Shown: positions 53,549 to 62,141 of the stretch, in pieces
How the letters are laid out: each line of letters opens with the position of its first letter
Position numbering within the stretch: position 1 is the stretch's first letter
DNA from: Streptomyces formicae
Lineage (GTDB): Bacteria > Actinomycetota > Actinomycetes > Streptomycetales > Streptomycetaceae
DNA length: 64,000 nucleotides
Assembly: GCF_022647665.1 (NCBI RefSeq)
Contig: NZ_CP071872.1
Location: 1,860,001 to 1,924,000, forward strand
Direction of reading: 5' to 3'
Position numbers and translations under genes: made by a program
Notes under the pieces: generated by a model
Databases searched by the model: none
What the model was told of the DNA's origin: nothing
What the model saw: only the letters and a program-made list of their open reading frames with translations

Positions 53549-53623
53549 GAAGAGAGAAAGCAGTACCGCACGGAACCCCATGCGGTCAGGTACCTCGCGA
53601 GTCGGAAGTAGGTCGAGATTGCG

Positions 53624-53666
53624 ATGAGCACTCGATGAGTACGCGATGAGTACGCCCATGAAGTAG
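53624..53666 (+). promoter_or_regulatory. Three overlapping micro-ORFs in the infB leader
   Basis: ATG at 53624, 53635 and 53646 each open a tiny frame: MSTR-stop (53624-53638), MSTR-stop (53635-53649) and MSTPMK-stop (53646-53666). Each stop overlaps the next start as ATGA. The 11-base spacing moves the chain through all three frames. The last stop lies five bases before the leader hairpin. The frames and overlaps are visible directly; whether they are translated is not known. Confidence 0.6.
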
Positions 53667-53670
53667 CAAC

Positions 53671-53721
53671 GGTCCGGCGGTAACCCGGACCTAAAAGGAG
53701 CGAAGTGGCTAAGGTCCGGGT
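53671..53721 (+). promoter_or_regulatory. Mutually exclusive hairpins around the infB ribosome binding site
   Basis: Structure A pairs GGTCCGG (53671-53677) with CCGGACC (53685-53691). Structure B pairs ACCCGGACCT (53683-53692) with AGGTCCGGGT (53712-53721), ten perfect pairs. B places the whole ribosome binding site and the GTG start in its 19-base loop. The middle strand cannot be in both. This is the layout of a translational switch; function is inferred. Confidence 0.6.
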
Positions 53722-56700
53722 ATACGAACTCGCCAAGGAGTTCGGCGTAGAGAGCAAGGTCGTCATGGCCAAGCTCCAAGAACTCGGTGAATTCGTCCGT
53801 TCGGCGTCCTCGACGATCGAGGCGCCGGTTGTACGCAAATTGACTGATGCTTTCCAGCAGGGCAGCGGCCCCTCCGGCCGTGCCGCAGGAAAGCCCGCGG
53901 CGCCGCGCAAGGCGACGCCCGCGAAGCCCGCCGCGCCCTCCCCGGCGCAGGCGGCGCGTCCCACTACCCCCAAGCCCGGCGCACCGGCCCCCAAGCCGGC
54001 TGCCGCCGAGGTTCCCAAGACTGCGCCTGCGGCCCCGGCCCCCGGCCCGCGGCCGACCCCGGGCCCCAAGCCCCCGGCCGCGCCGAAGCCGGCTCCGGTC
54101 ACCCCGGCAGCTCCGGCCGCTCCGGCCGCACCCGAGTTCACCGCGCCTCCGGCAGCTCCGGCCGCCGGTCCCCGGCCCGGTGCCACTCCCGGCCCGCGTC
54201 CGTCCGCCCGCCCCGGCCAGGGTGGCGGCCAGGGCGGTGCCCGTTCCGGCGGTGCCCCGCGCCCCGGCGGCGAGCGTCAGGGCCCTCGTCCGGGCGGCCG
54301 TCCCGCGGGTCCGCGTCCGGGCAACAACCCGTTCACCTCTGGTGGCTCCACCGGCATGGCGCGCCCGCAGGCGCCCCGTCCGGGCGGCGCCCCGCGTCCC
54401 GGCGGCCCCGGTGCCCCGGGCGGCCCGCGTCCGCAGGGCGCCGGTCAGGGCGGTCCCCGTCCGCAGGGCGGCGGCCCCCGTCCGACCCCGGGCGGCATGC
54501 CGCGTCCGCAGGCTCCGCGCGGAGCCGGCGGCCCCGGTGGCGGCCCGGTGGTAACCGTCCGAACCCGGGCATGATGCCGCAGCGTCCCGCTGCCGGCCCG
54601 CGTCCCGGCCCCGGCGGTGGCGGCGGTCGTGGTCCCGGCGGCCCCGGTGGCCGTCCGGGTGGCGGCGGCGGTGGCGGCGGTCGTCCCGGCTTCGCCGGCC
54701 GTCCGGCAGGTCCCGGCGGCGGCGGTCGTCCCGGCGGCGGCGGTGGCGGCTTCGGCGGCCCGCGTCCCGGTGGCGGCGGCTTCGGCGGCGGTCCCGGTGG
54801 CGGTGGCGGCGGCGGTCGTCCCGGCTTCGGCGGGCGTCCGGGCGGTCCCGGCGGCCGTGGTGGCACGCAGGGTGCGTTCGGCCGTCCCGGCGGTCCGGCG
54901 CGCCGTGGCCGCAAGTCGAAGCGGCAGCGTCGCCAGGAGTACGAGGCCATGCAGGCCCCGTCGGTCGGCGGTGTGATGCTGCCTCGCGGCAACGGCGAGA
55001 CCGTCCGTCTGTCGCGTGGTGCGTCCCTCACCGACTTCGCGGAGAAGATCAACGCCAACCCGGCGTCGCTCGTCGCCGTGATGATGAACCTCGGCGAGAT
55101 GGTCACGGCCACGCAGTCCGTGTCCGACGAGACGCTGCAGCTTCTCGCCGGCGAGATGAACTACACGGTTCAGATCGTCAGCCCGGAGGAGGAGGACCGC
55201 GAGCTGCTCGAGTCCTTCGACATCGAGTTCGGCGAGGACGAGGGCGGCGAGGAGTTCCTGGTCGCGCGTCCGCCGGTGGTGACCGTCATGGGTCACGTCG
55301 ACCACGGTAAGACGCGACTGCTCGACGCCATCCGCAAGACGAACGTCGTCGCGGGCGAGGCCGGCGGTATCACCCAGCACATCGGTGCGTACCAGGTCTC
55401 GACCAAGGTCAACGAGGAAGAGCGCCGCATCACCTTCATCGACACCCCGGGTCACGAGGCGTTCACCGCCATGCGTGCCCGTGGTGCCAAGTCGACCGAC
55501 ATCGCGATCCTCGTGGTGGCGGCCAACGACGGTGTGATGCCCCAGACGATCGAGGCGCTGAACCACGCCAAGGCGGCCGACGTGCCGATCGTGGTCGCGG
55601 TCAACAAGATCGACGTCGAGGGCGCGGACCCGACCAAGGTGCGCGGTCAGCTGACCGAGTTCGGCCTGGTGGCCGAGGAGTACGGCGGCGAGACCATGTT
55701 CGTCGACATCTCCGCCAAGCAGGGTCTGCACATCGACCAGCTGCTGGAGGCCGTGGTCCTGACGGCGGACGCCGCCCTGGACCTGCGGGCCAACCCGGAG
55801 CAGGACGCGCAGGGCATCGCGATCGAGTCCCACCTCGACCGCGGCCGCGGCGCCGTCTCGACCGTCCTGGTCCAGCGCGGAACGCTGCGCATCGGCGACA
55901 CGATGGTGGTCGGCGACGCGTACGGCCGTGTCCGCGCGATGCTCGACGACAAGGGCAACAACGTCGAGGAAGCGGCTCCGTCGACCCCCGTCCTGGTCCT
56001 GGGTCTCACCAACGTCCCGGGCGCCGGCGACAACTTCCTGGTCGTCGACGAGGACCGCACGGCCCGCCAGATCGCCGAGAAGCGCGCCGCCCGTGAGCGC
56101 AACGCCGCGTTCGCCAAGCGCACCCGCCGGGTGTCGCTGGAGGACCTGGACAAGGTGCTCAAGGCCGGCGAGGTCCAGCAGCTCAACCTCATCATCAAGG
56201 GCGACGCGTCCGGTGCGGTGGAGGCTCTCGAGTCCTCGCTGCTCCAGCTCGACGTCGGCGAAGAGGTCGACATCCGGGTGCTGCACCGCGGTGTCGGTGC
56301 GGTCACCGAGTCGGACATCGACCTGGCGACTGGCTCCGACGCCATCGTGATCGGCTACAACGTGCGCGCCGCCGGGCGTGCCACGCAGATGGCCGAGCGC
56401 GAGGGCGTGGACGTCCGCTACTACTCGGTCATCTACCAGGCGATCGAGGAGATCGAGGCGGCCCTCAAGGGCATGCTCAAGCCGGAGTACGAAGAGGTCG
56501 AGCTCGGCACGGCGGAGATCCGCGAGGTCTTCCGCTCGTCCAAGCTGGGCAACATCGCGGGTGTTCTCATCCGCTCCGGCGAGGTCAAGCGCAACACCAA
56601 GGCGCGCCTCGTCCGCGACGGCAAGGTCATCGCGGAGAACCTCAACATCGAGGGTCTGCGTCGCTTCAAGGACGACGTCACCGAGATCCGCGAAGGCTTC

Positions 56701-56790
56701 GAGGGCGGTATCAACCTCGGAAACTTCAACGACATCAAGGTCGACGACGTCATCGCGACGTACGAGATGCGCGAGAAGCCGCGCGGCTGA
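53705..56790 (+). CDS. infB: Translation initiation factor IF-2 (frameshifted in this sequence)
   Basis: IF-2 delivers initiator tRNA to the 30S subunit using GTP. The N-terminal part (53705-54574) begins [14 protein letters not shown] and continues as a Pro/Gly/Ala/Arg-rich linker. The second part (54571-56790) holds the G domain with [14 protein letters not shown] and NKID, then domains II-IV. A single missing base near 54547-54561 splits the frame. Restoring one C gives a continuous 1,028-residue protein, the usual Streptomyces length. A sequencing error is the likeliest cause because the gene is essential. The GTG start has AAGGAG four bases upstream. Confidence 0.9.
54541..54574 (+). other. 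Single-base deletion site and ATGA restart inside infB
   Basis: The upstream frame reads [15 protein letters not shown] then TGA at 54572-54574. Inserting one C in CGGCCCGG (about 54540-54548) gives the expected [15 protein letters not shown]. The stop overlaps an in-frame ATG of the downstream part (54571), so ribosomes could in principle restart there. Confidence 0.8.
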
Positions 56791-56803
56791 CGCACACAGT
56801 GGT

Positions 56804-56844
56804 CGGGGCCGGTCGGCGGGACGTAATCCCGTCGATCGGCCCCG
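56804..56844 (+). terminator. Hairpin terminator after infB
   Basis: CGGGGCCGGTCGGCGGGA (56804-56821) pairs, with a few mismatches, with TCCCGTCGATCGGCCCCG (56827-56844) around CGTAA. It starts 14 bases past the stop. It suggests the DUF503-rbfA-truB genes have a promoter of their own or depend on read-through. Confidence 0.75.
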
Positions 56845-56930
56845 GCCGTGCGTGTACGGTTTCATGATGTCCCTGCCAAGAGCGGGCAGGGCGTCTGCCG
56901 AACCCGTACCGGCGGGACATCCGGACATAC

Positions 56931-57224
56931 ATGTTTGTGGGGACGCTGTCCTTCGACCTGCTTCTCGGCGATGTTCGGTCGCTGAAGGAGAAACGCTCCG
57001 TGGTCCGCCCGATCGTGGCCGAGCTCCAGCGCAAATACGCGGTGGCCGTGGCCGAAGTGGGCGGCCAGAACCTCCACCGCAGGGCCGAGATCGGCCTCGC
57101 GGCGGTGTCCGGGGATCCGGCACACCTCACAGACGTACTGGACCGGTGCGAGCGCCTTGTCGCCGCCCGGCCAGAAGTGGAGCTGCTGTCGGTTCGACGG
57201 CGGCTGCACGGTGACGAAGACTGA
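56931..57224 (+). CDS. DUF503 family protein
   Basis: A 97-residue protein of the small DUF503 family (YlxP type), usually encoded between infB and rbfA. The core strings LSFDLLLGDVRSLKEKRSVVRPIVAEL and VAVAEVGGQNLHRRAEIGLAAVSGD are present. The function is unknown, with a link to ribosome biogenesis by context only. The ATG is not preceded by a clear ribosome binding site. rbfA follows after 25 bases. Confidence 0.88.
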   Translation: MFVGTLSFDLLLGDVRSLKEKRSVVRPIVAELQRKYAVAVAEVGGQNLHRRAEIGLAAVSGDPAHLTDVLDRCERLVAARPEVELLSVRRRLHGDED

Positions 57225-57249
57225 GTAGAGCGAAAGAGGAGAAGGACCG

Positions 57250-57717
57250 GTGGCCGACAACGCGCGAGCCCGCAAGCTGGCCGATCGCATCCAGGTCGTG
57301 GTCGCGGAGACCCTGGACCGGCGTATCAAGGATCCGCGGCTGGGCTTCGTCACGATCACGGACGCCCGCGTCACCGGCGACCTGCGGGAGGCCACGGTCT
57401 TCTACACGGTCTACGGGGACGACGAGGAGCGTGCCGCGTCCGCCGCGGCGCTGGAGTCCGCCAAGGGCGTCCTCCGCTCCGAGGTGGGCAGGCAGACCGG
57501 GGTCCGCTTCACGCCGACCCTGACCTTCGTCCCGGATGCCCTGCCGGACACGGCGCGGACCATCGACGACCTGCTCGACAAGGCCCGGGCCAAGGACGCG
57601 GAGGTCCGCCAGACCGCCGTGGGCAAGTCGCACGCGGGCGAGGCCGACCCGTACCGCAAGCCGGAGGACGAGGATGAGGACGGCGACGCCGAGGGCGAGG
57701 GCGAAGCCTCCGCATGA
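57250..57717 (+). CDS. rbfA: Ribosome-binding factor A
   Basis: A 155-residue factor that matures the 16S rRNA 5' end in the 30S subunit. The KH-like domain shows [33 protein letters not shown] and [24 protein letters not shown] 35-residue acidic tail ([14 protein letters not shown]) follows, common in actinobacteria. The GTG start has GAGGAGAAGG upstream. Its stop overlaps the truB start (ATGA). Confidence 0.94.
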   Translation: MADNARARKLADRIQVVVAETLDRRIKDPRLGFVTITDARVTGDLREATVFYTVYGDDEERAASAAALESAKGVLRSEVGRQTGVRFTPTLTFVPDALPDTARTIDDLLDKARAKDAEVRQTAVGKSHAGEADPYRKPEDEDEDGDAEGEGEASA

Positions 57718-58739
57718 GTCAGCAGAGCAGCGAGCGAGCCGAAGGGCGCGCCGCTGTCGAAAGCGATGAGACCAAGCGAGGAACGAGCGCAGCGTCGAAG
57801 AGCGTCGACAGCGGGTACGAGCGCCCGGAGGCGAGCCGAGCGCATAAGAGGGGCACGCCCGACGGACTTGTCATCGTGGACAAGCCGTCAGGCTTCACTT
57901 CGCACGACGTCGTCGCGAAGATGCGTGGAATCGCGCGCACCCGCAGGGTCGGGCACGCGGGCACCCTCGACCCGATGGCGACCGGTGTGCTCGTCCTCGG
58001 CGTCGAGAAGGCCACCAAGCTCCTCGGCCATCTCGCGCTGACCGAGAAGGAGTACCTCGGCACGATCCGGCTCGGCCAGAGCACGATCACGGACGACGCC
58101 GAGGGCGAGATCACCTCGTCCACGGACGCCTCCGAGGTCGCGCGCGACGCCGTGTACACGGGCGTCGCCGAGCTGACCGGCGACATCATGCAGGTGCCGT
58201 CCAAGGTCAGCGCCATCAAGATCGACGGCAAGCGGTCGTACGCGCGCGTACGGGGCGGCGAGGACTTCGACATCCCGGCCCGGCCGGTGACCGTCTCCTC
58301 GTTCCAGGTGTACGACATCCGCGAGGCCGTCGCCGACGACGGGACCCCGGTCGTCGACCTGGTCGTCTCGGTTGTCTGCTCCTCCGGTACGTACATCCGC
58401 GCCCTCGCCCGTGACCTGGGCGCCGGGCTCGGCGTCGGCGGGCATCTGACCGCGCTGCGCCGCACCCGCGTGGGCCCGTACAAGCTGGATGCGGCGAAGA
58501 CGCTGGACCAGCTCCAGGAGGAGCTGACCGTGATGCCGATCGGGGAGGCCGCGGCCGCGGCGTTCCCGCGCTGGGTCGTCGACGAGAGGCGTGCCCGGCT
58601 GCTCGCCAACGGCGTACGGCTGGACATGCCGGCGTACGAGACCCAGGGGCCGATCGCGGTCTTCGGGCCGGAGGACCGGCTGCTGGCGCTCGTGGAGCAG
58701 CAGAACGGCAAGGCGAAGAGCCTGGCGGTCTTCGCCTGA
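57714..58739 (+). CDS. truB: tRNA pseudouridine(55) synthase
   Basis: A 341-residue enzyme that makes pseudouridine 55 in the T-loop of tRNAs. The core begins [18 protein letters not shown] near residue 50. The catalytic Asp is in [17 protein letters not shown], with [10 protein letters not shown] and [13 protein letters not shown] further on. The first 48 residues are an unusual hydrophilic, low-complexity extension ([29 protein letters not shown]). No alternative start lies close to the core. It overlaps rbfA by four bases. Confidence 0.94.
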   Translation: MSQQSSERAEGRAAVESDETKRGTSAASKSVDSGYERPEASRAHKRGTPDGLVIVDKPSGFTSHDVVAKMRGIARTRRVGHAGTLDPMATGVLVLGVEKATKLLGHLALTEKEYLGTIRLGQSTITDDAEGEITSSTDASEVARDAVYTGVAELTGDIMQVPSKVSAIKIDGKRSYARVRGGEDFDIPARPVTVSSFQVYDIREAVADDGTPVVDLVVSVVCSSGTYIRALARDLGAGLGVGGHLTALRRTRVGPYKLDAAKTLDQLQEELTVMPIGEAAAAAFPRWVVDERRARLLANGVRLDMPAYETQGPIAVFGPEDRLLALVEQQNGKAKSLAVFA

Positions 58740-58768
58740 GCCTCACCGCCGTGTGATGTGCGGTACAC

Positions 58769-58801
58769 CGTGGAGCGGGCACGGCCGCTGCCCGCTCCAC
58801 G
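58769..58801 (+). terminator. 13-bp hairpin terminator
   Basis: CGTGGAGCGGGCA (58769-58781) pairs perfectly with 58789-58801 around a seven-base loop, 30 bases after the truB stop. It closes the translation-factor cluster. ribF then needs its own promoter in 58802-58984. Confidence 0.85.
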
Positions 58802-58984
58802 ATCCCCCTCGGAAGGGGTCTGTCCGCCGCGGTGAACGGATTCACCCCGACGAACGGGCGCTCGGAGTGAACGGAGGGAGCGTTGGGGGGCGCGTTCGGC
58901 GGGCTCCGCGGGCATGGCAGTCTTAGAACTGCTTGATTTGGTCAATGACGGACACAGGTTCGGTTCGGGCGAGGAGCGGTCACA

Positions 58985-59935
58985 GTGCAGCGCTGGCGTG
59001 GCTTGGAGGACATCCCCCAGGACTGGGGACGCAGCGTCGTCACCATCGGCTCCTACGACGGCGTCCACCGGGGCCACCAGCTGATCATCGGGCGTGCCGT
59101 GGAGCGGGCGCGTGAGCTCGGGGTGCAGTCGGTCGTCGTCACCTTCGACCCGCACCCCAGCGAGGTCGTCCGCCCCGGCAGCCACCCGCCGCTGCTCGCC
59201 CCGCACCACCGGCGCGCGGAGCTGATGGCGGAGCTCGGCGTCGACGCGGTGCTGATCCTCCCCTTCACGTCGGAGTTCTCGAAGCTGTCGCCCGCGGACT
59301 TCATCGTGAAGGTCCTCGTCGACAAGCTGCACGCGCGCGCCGTGATCGAGGGCCCGAACTTCCGCTTCGGCCACAGGGCGGCGGGGAACGTGGACTTCCT
59401 CGCCGAGATCGGGCGCACGTACGACTACGAGGTCGAGGTCGTCGACCTGTACGTGCGGGGTGAAGCGGGTGGCGGCGAGCCCTTCTCGTCGACGCTGACG
59501 CGGCGGCTGATCGCCGAGGGCGACGTCGAGGGCGCCGCCGAGATCCTCGGCCGCCCGCACCGTGTCGAGGGCGTGGTCGTGCGCGGTGCCCAGCGCGGTC
59601 GCGAGCTGGGCTATCCGACGGCGAACGTCGAGACGCTCCCGCACACGGCGATCCCCGCGGACGGGGTGTACGCGGGCTGGCTCACCGCCGACGGCGAGCG
59701 CATGCCGGCCGCGATCTCCGTCGGCACGAACCCGCAGTTCGACGGCACCGAGCGCACGGTCGAGGCGTACGCGATCGACCGCGTCGGGCTCGATCTGTAC
59801 GGGCTGCACGTGGCCGTGGACTTCCTCGCGTATGTGCGGGGCATGGAGAAGTTCGAGTCGATCGAGGCGCTGCTGGACGCGATCGCGGCGGACGTGAAGC
59901 GGGCGCGGGAACTGACCGCCGCGTACGACGCGTAG
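58985..59935 (+). CDS. ribF: Bifunctional riboflavin kinase / FAD synthetase
   Basis: A 316-residue enzyme that phosphorylates riboflavin to FMN and adenylylates FMN to FAD. The N-terminal nucleotidyltransferase domain has GSYDGVHRGHQ (about 21-31) and VVTFDPHPSEVVRP. The C-terminal riboflavin-kinase domain has RGRELGYPTANV near 205 and YAGWL...SVGTNPQFDG. The GTG start has GGAGCGG a few bases upstream. It converges with the peptide-transporter operon across 224 non-coding bases. Confidence 0.95.
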   Translation: MQRWRGLEDIPQDWGRSVVTIGSYDGVHRGHQLIIGRAVERARELGVQSVVVTFDPHPSEVVRPGSHPPLLAPHHRRAELMAELGVDAVLILPFTSEFSKLSPADFIVKVLVDKLHARAVIEGPNFRFGHRAAGNVDFLAEIGRTYDYEVEVVDLYVRGEAGGGEPFSSTLTRRLIAEGDVEGAAEILGRPHRVEGVVVRGAQRGRELGYPTANVETLPHTAIPADGVYAGWLTADGERMPAAISVGTNPQFDGTERTVEAYAIDRVGLDLYGLHVAVDFLAYVRGMEKFESIEALLDAIAADVKRARELTAAYDA

Positions 59936-59958
59936 CGCCTCCGGCGGGGGATGAGGCT

Positions 59959-60135
59959 GCGGGGCTCGGCCCCGCGGCCCTGGTTGCCCCGTGCCGGGGC
60001 GGGCGTGTTCGGCTGCCGCCGGTGGGTGGTGGGGCGTGGCCCCTCCGGGCTCGACCACTCGCGGGGCCGGCGCTCCACGGCCCCGCCCCGGGCATCGTTT
60101 CCGATTTTCCGGGTGCGGGCGGGTGGTCGGCCGTT
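59959..60135. repeat. Second copy of the dispersed intergenic repeat, with hairpins
   Basis: This lies in the 224-base gap between convergent ribF and dppF. GGTGGGTGGT (60021-60030), the 18-mer GGCCCCTCCGGGCTCGAC (60038-60055) and the hairpin CGGGGCCG/CGGCCCCG (60062-60085) match the proS-flanking copy. A separate 7-bp hairpin (59959-59975) lies just after ribF and may be its terminator. Confidence 0.7.
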
Positions 60136-60159
60136 GCCCGTGGTGGGTCCCGGGGGACG

Positions 60160-61149
60160 TCAGGGCGTCGAGGCCCAGTGGCAGGCCACCGCCGCCGGGC
60201 CCGCGCCCGGGAGGACCGGGAGGTCCTCGCCGCGGCAGCGGGCCGCGATGCCCGCCGTCTCCGCCTCCCCCGACGCGAGGACCTGGCAGCGGGCGTGGAA
60301 GCGGCACCCCGAAGGGATCCGGGCAGGGTCCGGGGGCTCCCCGGCGAGGACCACCGGGAGATCGGCCGACTCCGGCAGTACGGACAGCAGCGCCCGCGTG
60401 TACGGGTGCCGCGGCGCCGTCAGGACCTCCTCCACCGAGCCGGTCTCCACGATCCGGCCCAGGTACATCACCGCGACCCGGTCCGCGATGTTCCAGGCCA
60501 GGCCCAAGTCGTGGGTGACCACCAGCGCGGAGAGGCCCAGTTCGTCCCTCAGCCGCAGCAGCAGCGCCAGGATCTCGCCCCGCACCGATGCGTCCAGCGA
60601 AGCCACCGGCTCGTCGGCGACGATCAGTTCGGGCTGGAGGACCAGCGCGCCCGCGATGACGACACGCTGGCGCTGGCCGCCCGACAGCTCGTGCGGGTAG
60701 CGCAGGAAGAAGCGCTCCGGCGGACGCAGCCCTGCCCGGGACAGCGCCTCCGCGACCGCGGCGCGCTCGTCGCCGTCGTACCCGTGGATCCGCAGTCCCT
60801 CGGCGACCGCGTCGTACACGGTGTGCCGTGGGTTGAGCGATCCGCTCGGGTCCTGGAGGACCAGCTGGACCCGCTTGCGGTACGCCCGCATCGCCCTGGA
60901 GCCGTACGACAGCGGCGCCCCGCCGAACGACACGCGCCCCGCCGTCGGTTCGACCAGCCCGAGCAGCGCCCGCGCGAGCGACGTCTTGCCGCAGCCGGAC
61001 TCGCCGACGAGTGCGACGATCTCGCCGGCGCCGATGTCGAGATCGACCCCGTCGACGGCGCGCGCCGCCGGGGCGCCCCGGCGGCCGGGGAACGTGACCC
61101 GCAGGTCGGCCGCCGACAGCAGGGGAGCTGTGGCCGGAGCTGTGGTCAT
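60160..61149 (-). CDS. Peptide/nickel-type ABC transporter ATP-binding protein (DppF-like)
   Basis: A 329-residue ABC ATPase of the Opp/Dpp family. Walker A is GESGCGKTS near 50, the signature [18 protein letters not shown] near 155, and Walker B ELIVADEP and the H-loop VVTHDLG follow. The C-terminal oligopeptide extension contains RHPYTRALL and a Cys-containing SGCRFHARCQ. GAGGAG lies six bases before the ATG. It is the last gene of a four-gene operon running right to left. It is part of the importer motor with the DppD-like protein. Confidence 0.92.
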   Translation of the reverse strand: MTTAPATAPLLSAADLRVTFPGRRGAPAARAVDGVDLDIGAGEIVALVGESGCGKTSLARALLGLVEPTAGRVSFGGAPLSYGSRAMRAYRKRVQLVLQDPSGSLNPRHTVYDAVAEGLRIHGYDGDERAAVAEALSRAGLRPPERFFLRYPHELSGGQRQRVVIAGALVLQPELIVADEPVASLDASVRGEILALLLRLRDELGLSALVVTHDLGLAWNIADRVAVMYLGRIVETGSVEEVLTAPRHPYTRALLSVLPESADLPVVLAGEPPDPARIPSGCRFHARCQVLASGEAETAGIAARCRGEDLPVLPGAGPAAVACHWASTP

Positions 61150-61169
61150 GGGGGACTCCTCGATGCTCG

Positions 61170-62141
61170 TCACGCTTCCACCGCAGCCCCGACGTGCACG
61201 CACGCGGCCCGCCTGTCCGTACCGGCCCCGCGCAGCTCCTGGTCGTCCTCGGCGCACGAGTCGAGCGCCACCGGGCACCGCGGGTGGAACGCGCAGCCGC
61301 CCGGGAGCGCCGACGGGTCCGGCGGGTCGCCCGGCAGCCCCCGGGGGGCCCGTCGGGACGTCGCGTCCCCGATGCGGGGGAACGCGGCGGAGAGGGCGCG
61401 GCCGTAGGGGTGCGCTGCCGCGTCGTAGACCTCGCGCGCCGGGCCCTCCTCCACGACGCGGCCCGCGTACATCACCGCGAGCCGGTCGCAGGTGTCCGCG
61501 AGCACGGCGAGGTCGTGGCTGATCATCAGCAGACTGATGTCGTCGGACGCGACGAGTTGCTCGATCAGCCGCAGGATCTGGGCCTGGATCATGACGTCCA
61601 GCGCTGTCGTCGGCTCGTCGGCGACGATCAGCCGGGGTTCGCAGGCGAGCGCCATGGCGATCATCACGCGTTGCCGCTGCCCGCCCGACAGCTCGTGCGG
61701 GTAGGCCTCCGCGCGTGCGGCGGGCAGGCCGACCTGCTCCAGCAGTTCGCCGGCCCGCCTGCGCGCCGCGCCCGGGGTGCCGCGCCCGTGCACCAGCAGC
61801 GGCTCGGCGATCTGCTCCCCGATCCGGTGCACGGCGTTGAGGGAGTGCATCGCCCCCTGGAAGACGATCGACGCACCCGCCCAGCGCACGGCCCGCAGCC
61901 GTCCCCACTTCATGGTGAGGACGTCCTCGCCGTCGAGCAGGATCTCGCCGGACAGCCGGGCCGACGCCGGGAGCAGCCGCAGCAGGGCGAGCGCCAGGGT
62001 GGACTTGCCGCACCCGGACTCGCCCGCGATGCCGAGCTTGCTGCCCGCATCGACCGTCAGGCCGACGCCCCGCACGGCGGGGACGGCCGAGGCCCCCGAA
62101 CCGTAGGTGACATGCAGGTCCTTGATCTCCAGCAGGCTCAC
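61170..62141 (-). CDS. Peptide/nickel-type ABC transporter ATP-binding protein (DppD-like)
   Basis: A 323-residue Opp/Dpp ATPase: Walker [10 protein letters not shown] near 45, the signature [18 protein letters not shown] near 155, Walker [14 protein letters not shown] and the H-loop ISHDLAVLA. The C-terminal [10 protein letters not shown] extension is a hallmark of the family. The GTG start overlaps the permease stop by four bases (GTGA). It pairs with the DppF-like ATPase as a heterodimer. Confidence 0.92.
   Translation of the reverse strand: MSLLEIKDLHVTYGSGASAVPAVRGVGLTVDAGSKLGIAGESGCGKSTLALALLRLLPASARLSGEILLDGEDVLTMKWGRLRAVRWAGASIVFQGAMHSLNAVHRIGEQIAEPLLVHGRGTPGAARRRAGELLEQVGLPAARAEAYPHELSGGQRQRVMIAMALACEPRLIVADEPTTALDVMIQAQILRLIEQLVASDDISLLMISHDLAVLADTCDRLAVMYAGRVVEEGPAREVYDAAAHPYGRALSAAFPRIGDATSRRAPRGLPGDPPDPSALPGGCAFHPRCPVALDSCAEDDQELRGAGTDRRAACVHVGAAVEA

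Noticed and set aside
54541-54574. Programmed frameshift in infB
   Set aside because: No slippery heptamer or downstream pseudoknot was recognised, and IF-2 genes of related species are, as far as I know, continuous. A missing base in the read is simpler.
54150-54900. Repeat element or mobile sequence in infB
   Set aside because: The Gly/Pro/Arg-rich repeats are the normal low-complexity linker of actinobacterial IF-2.
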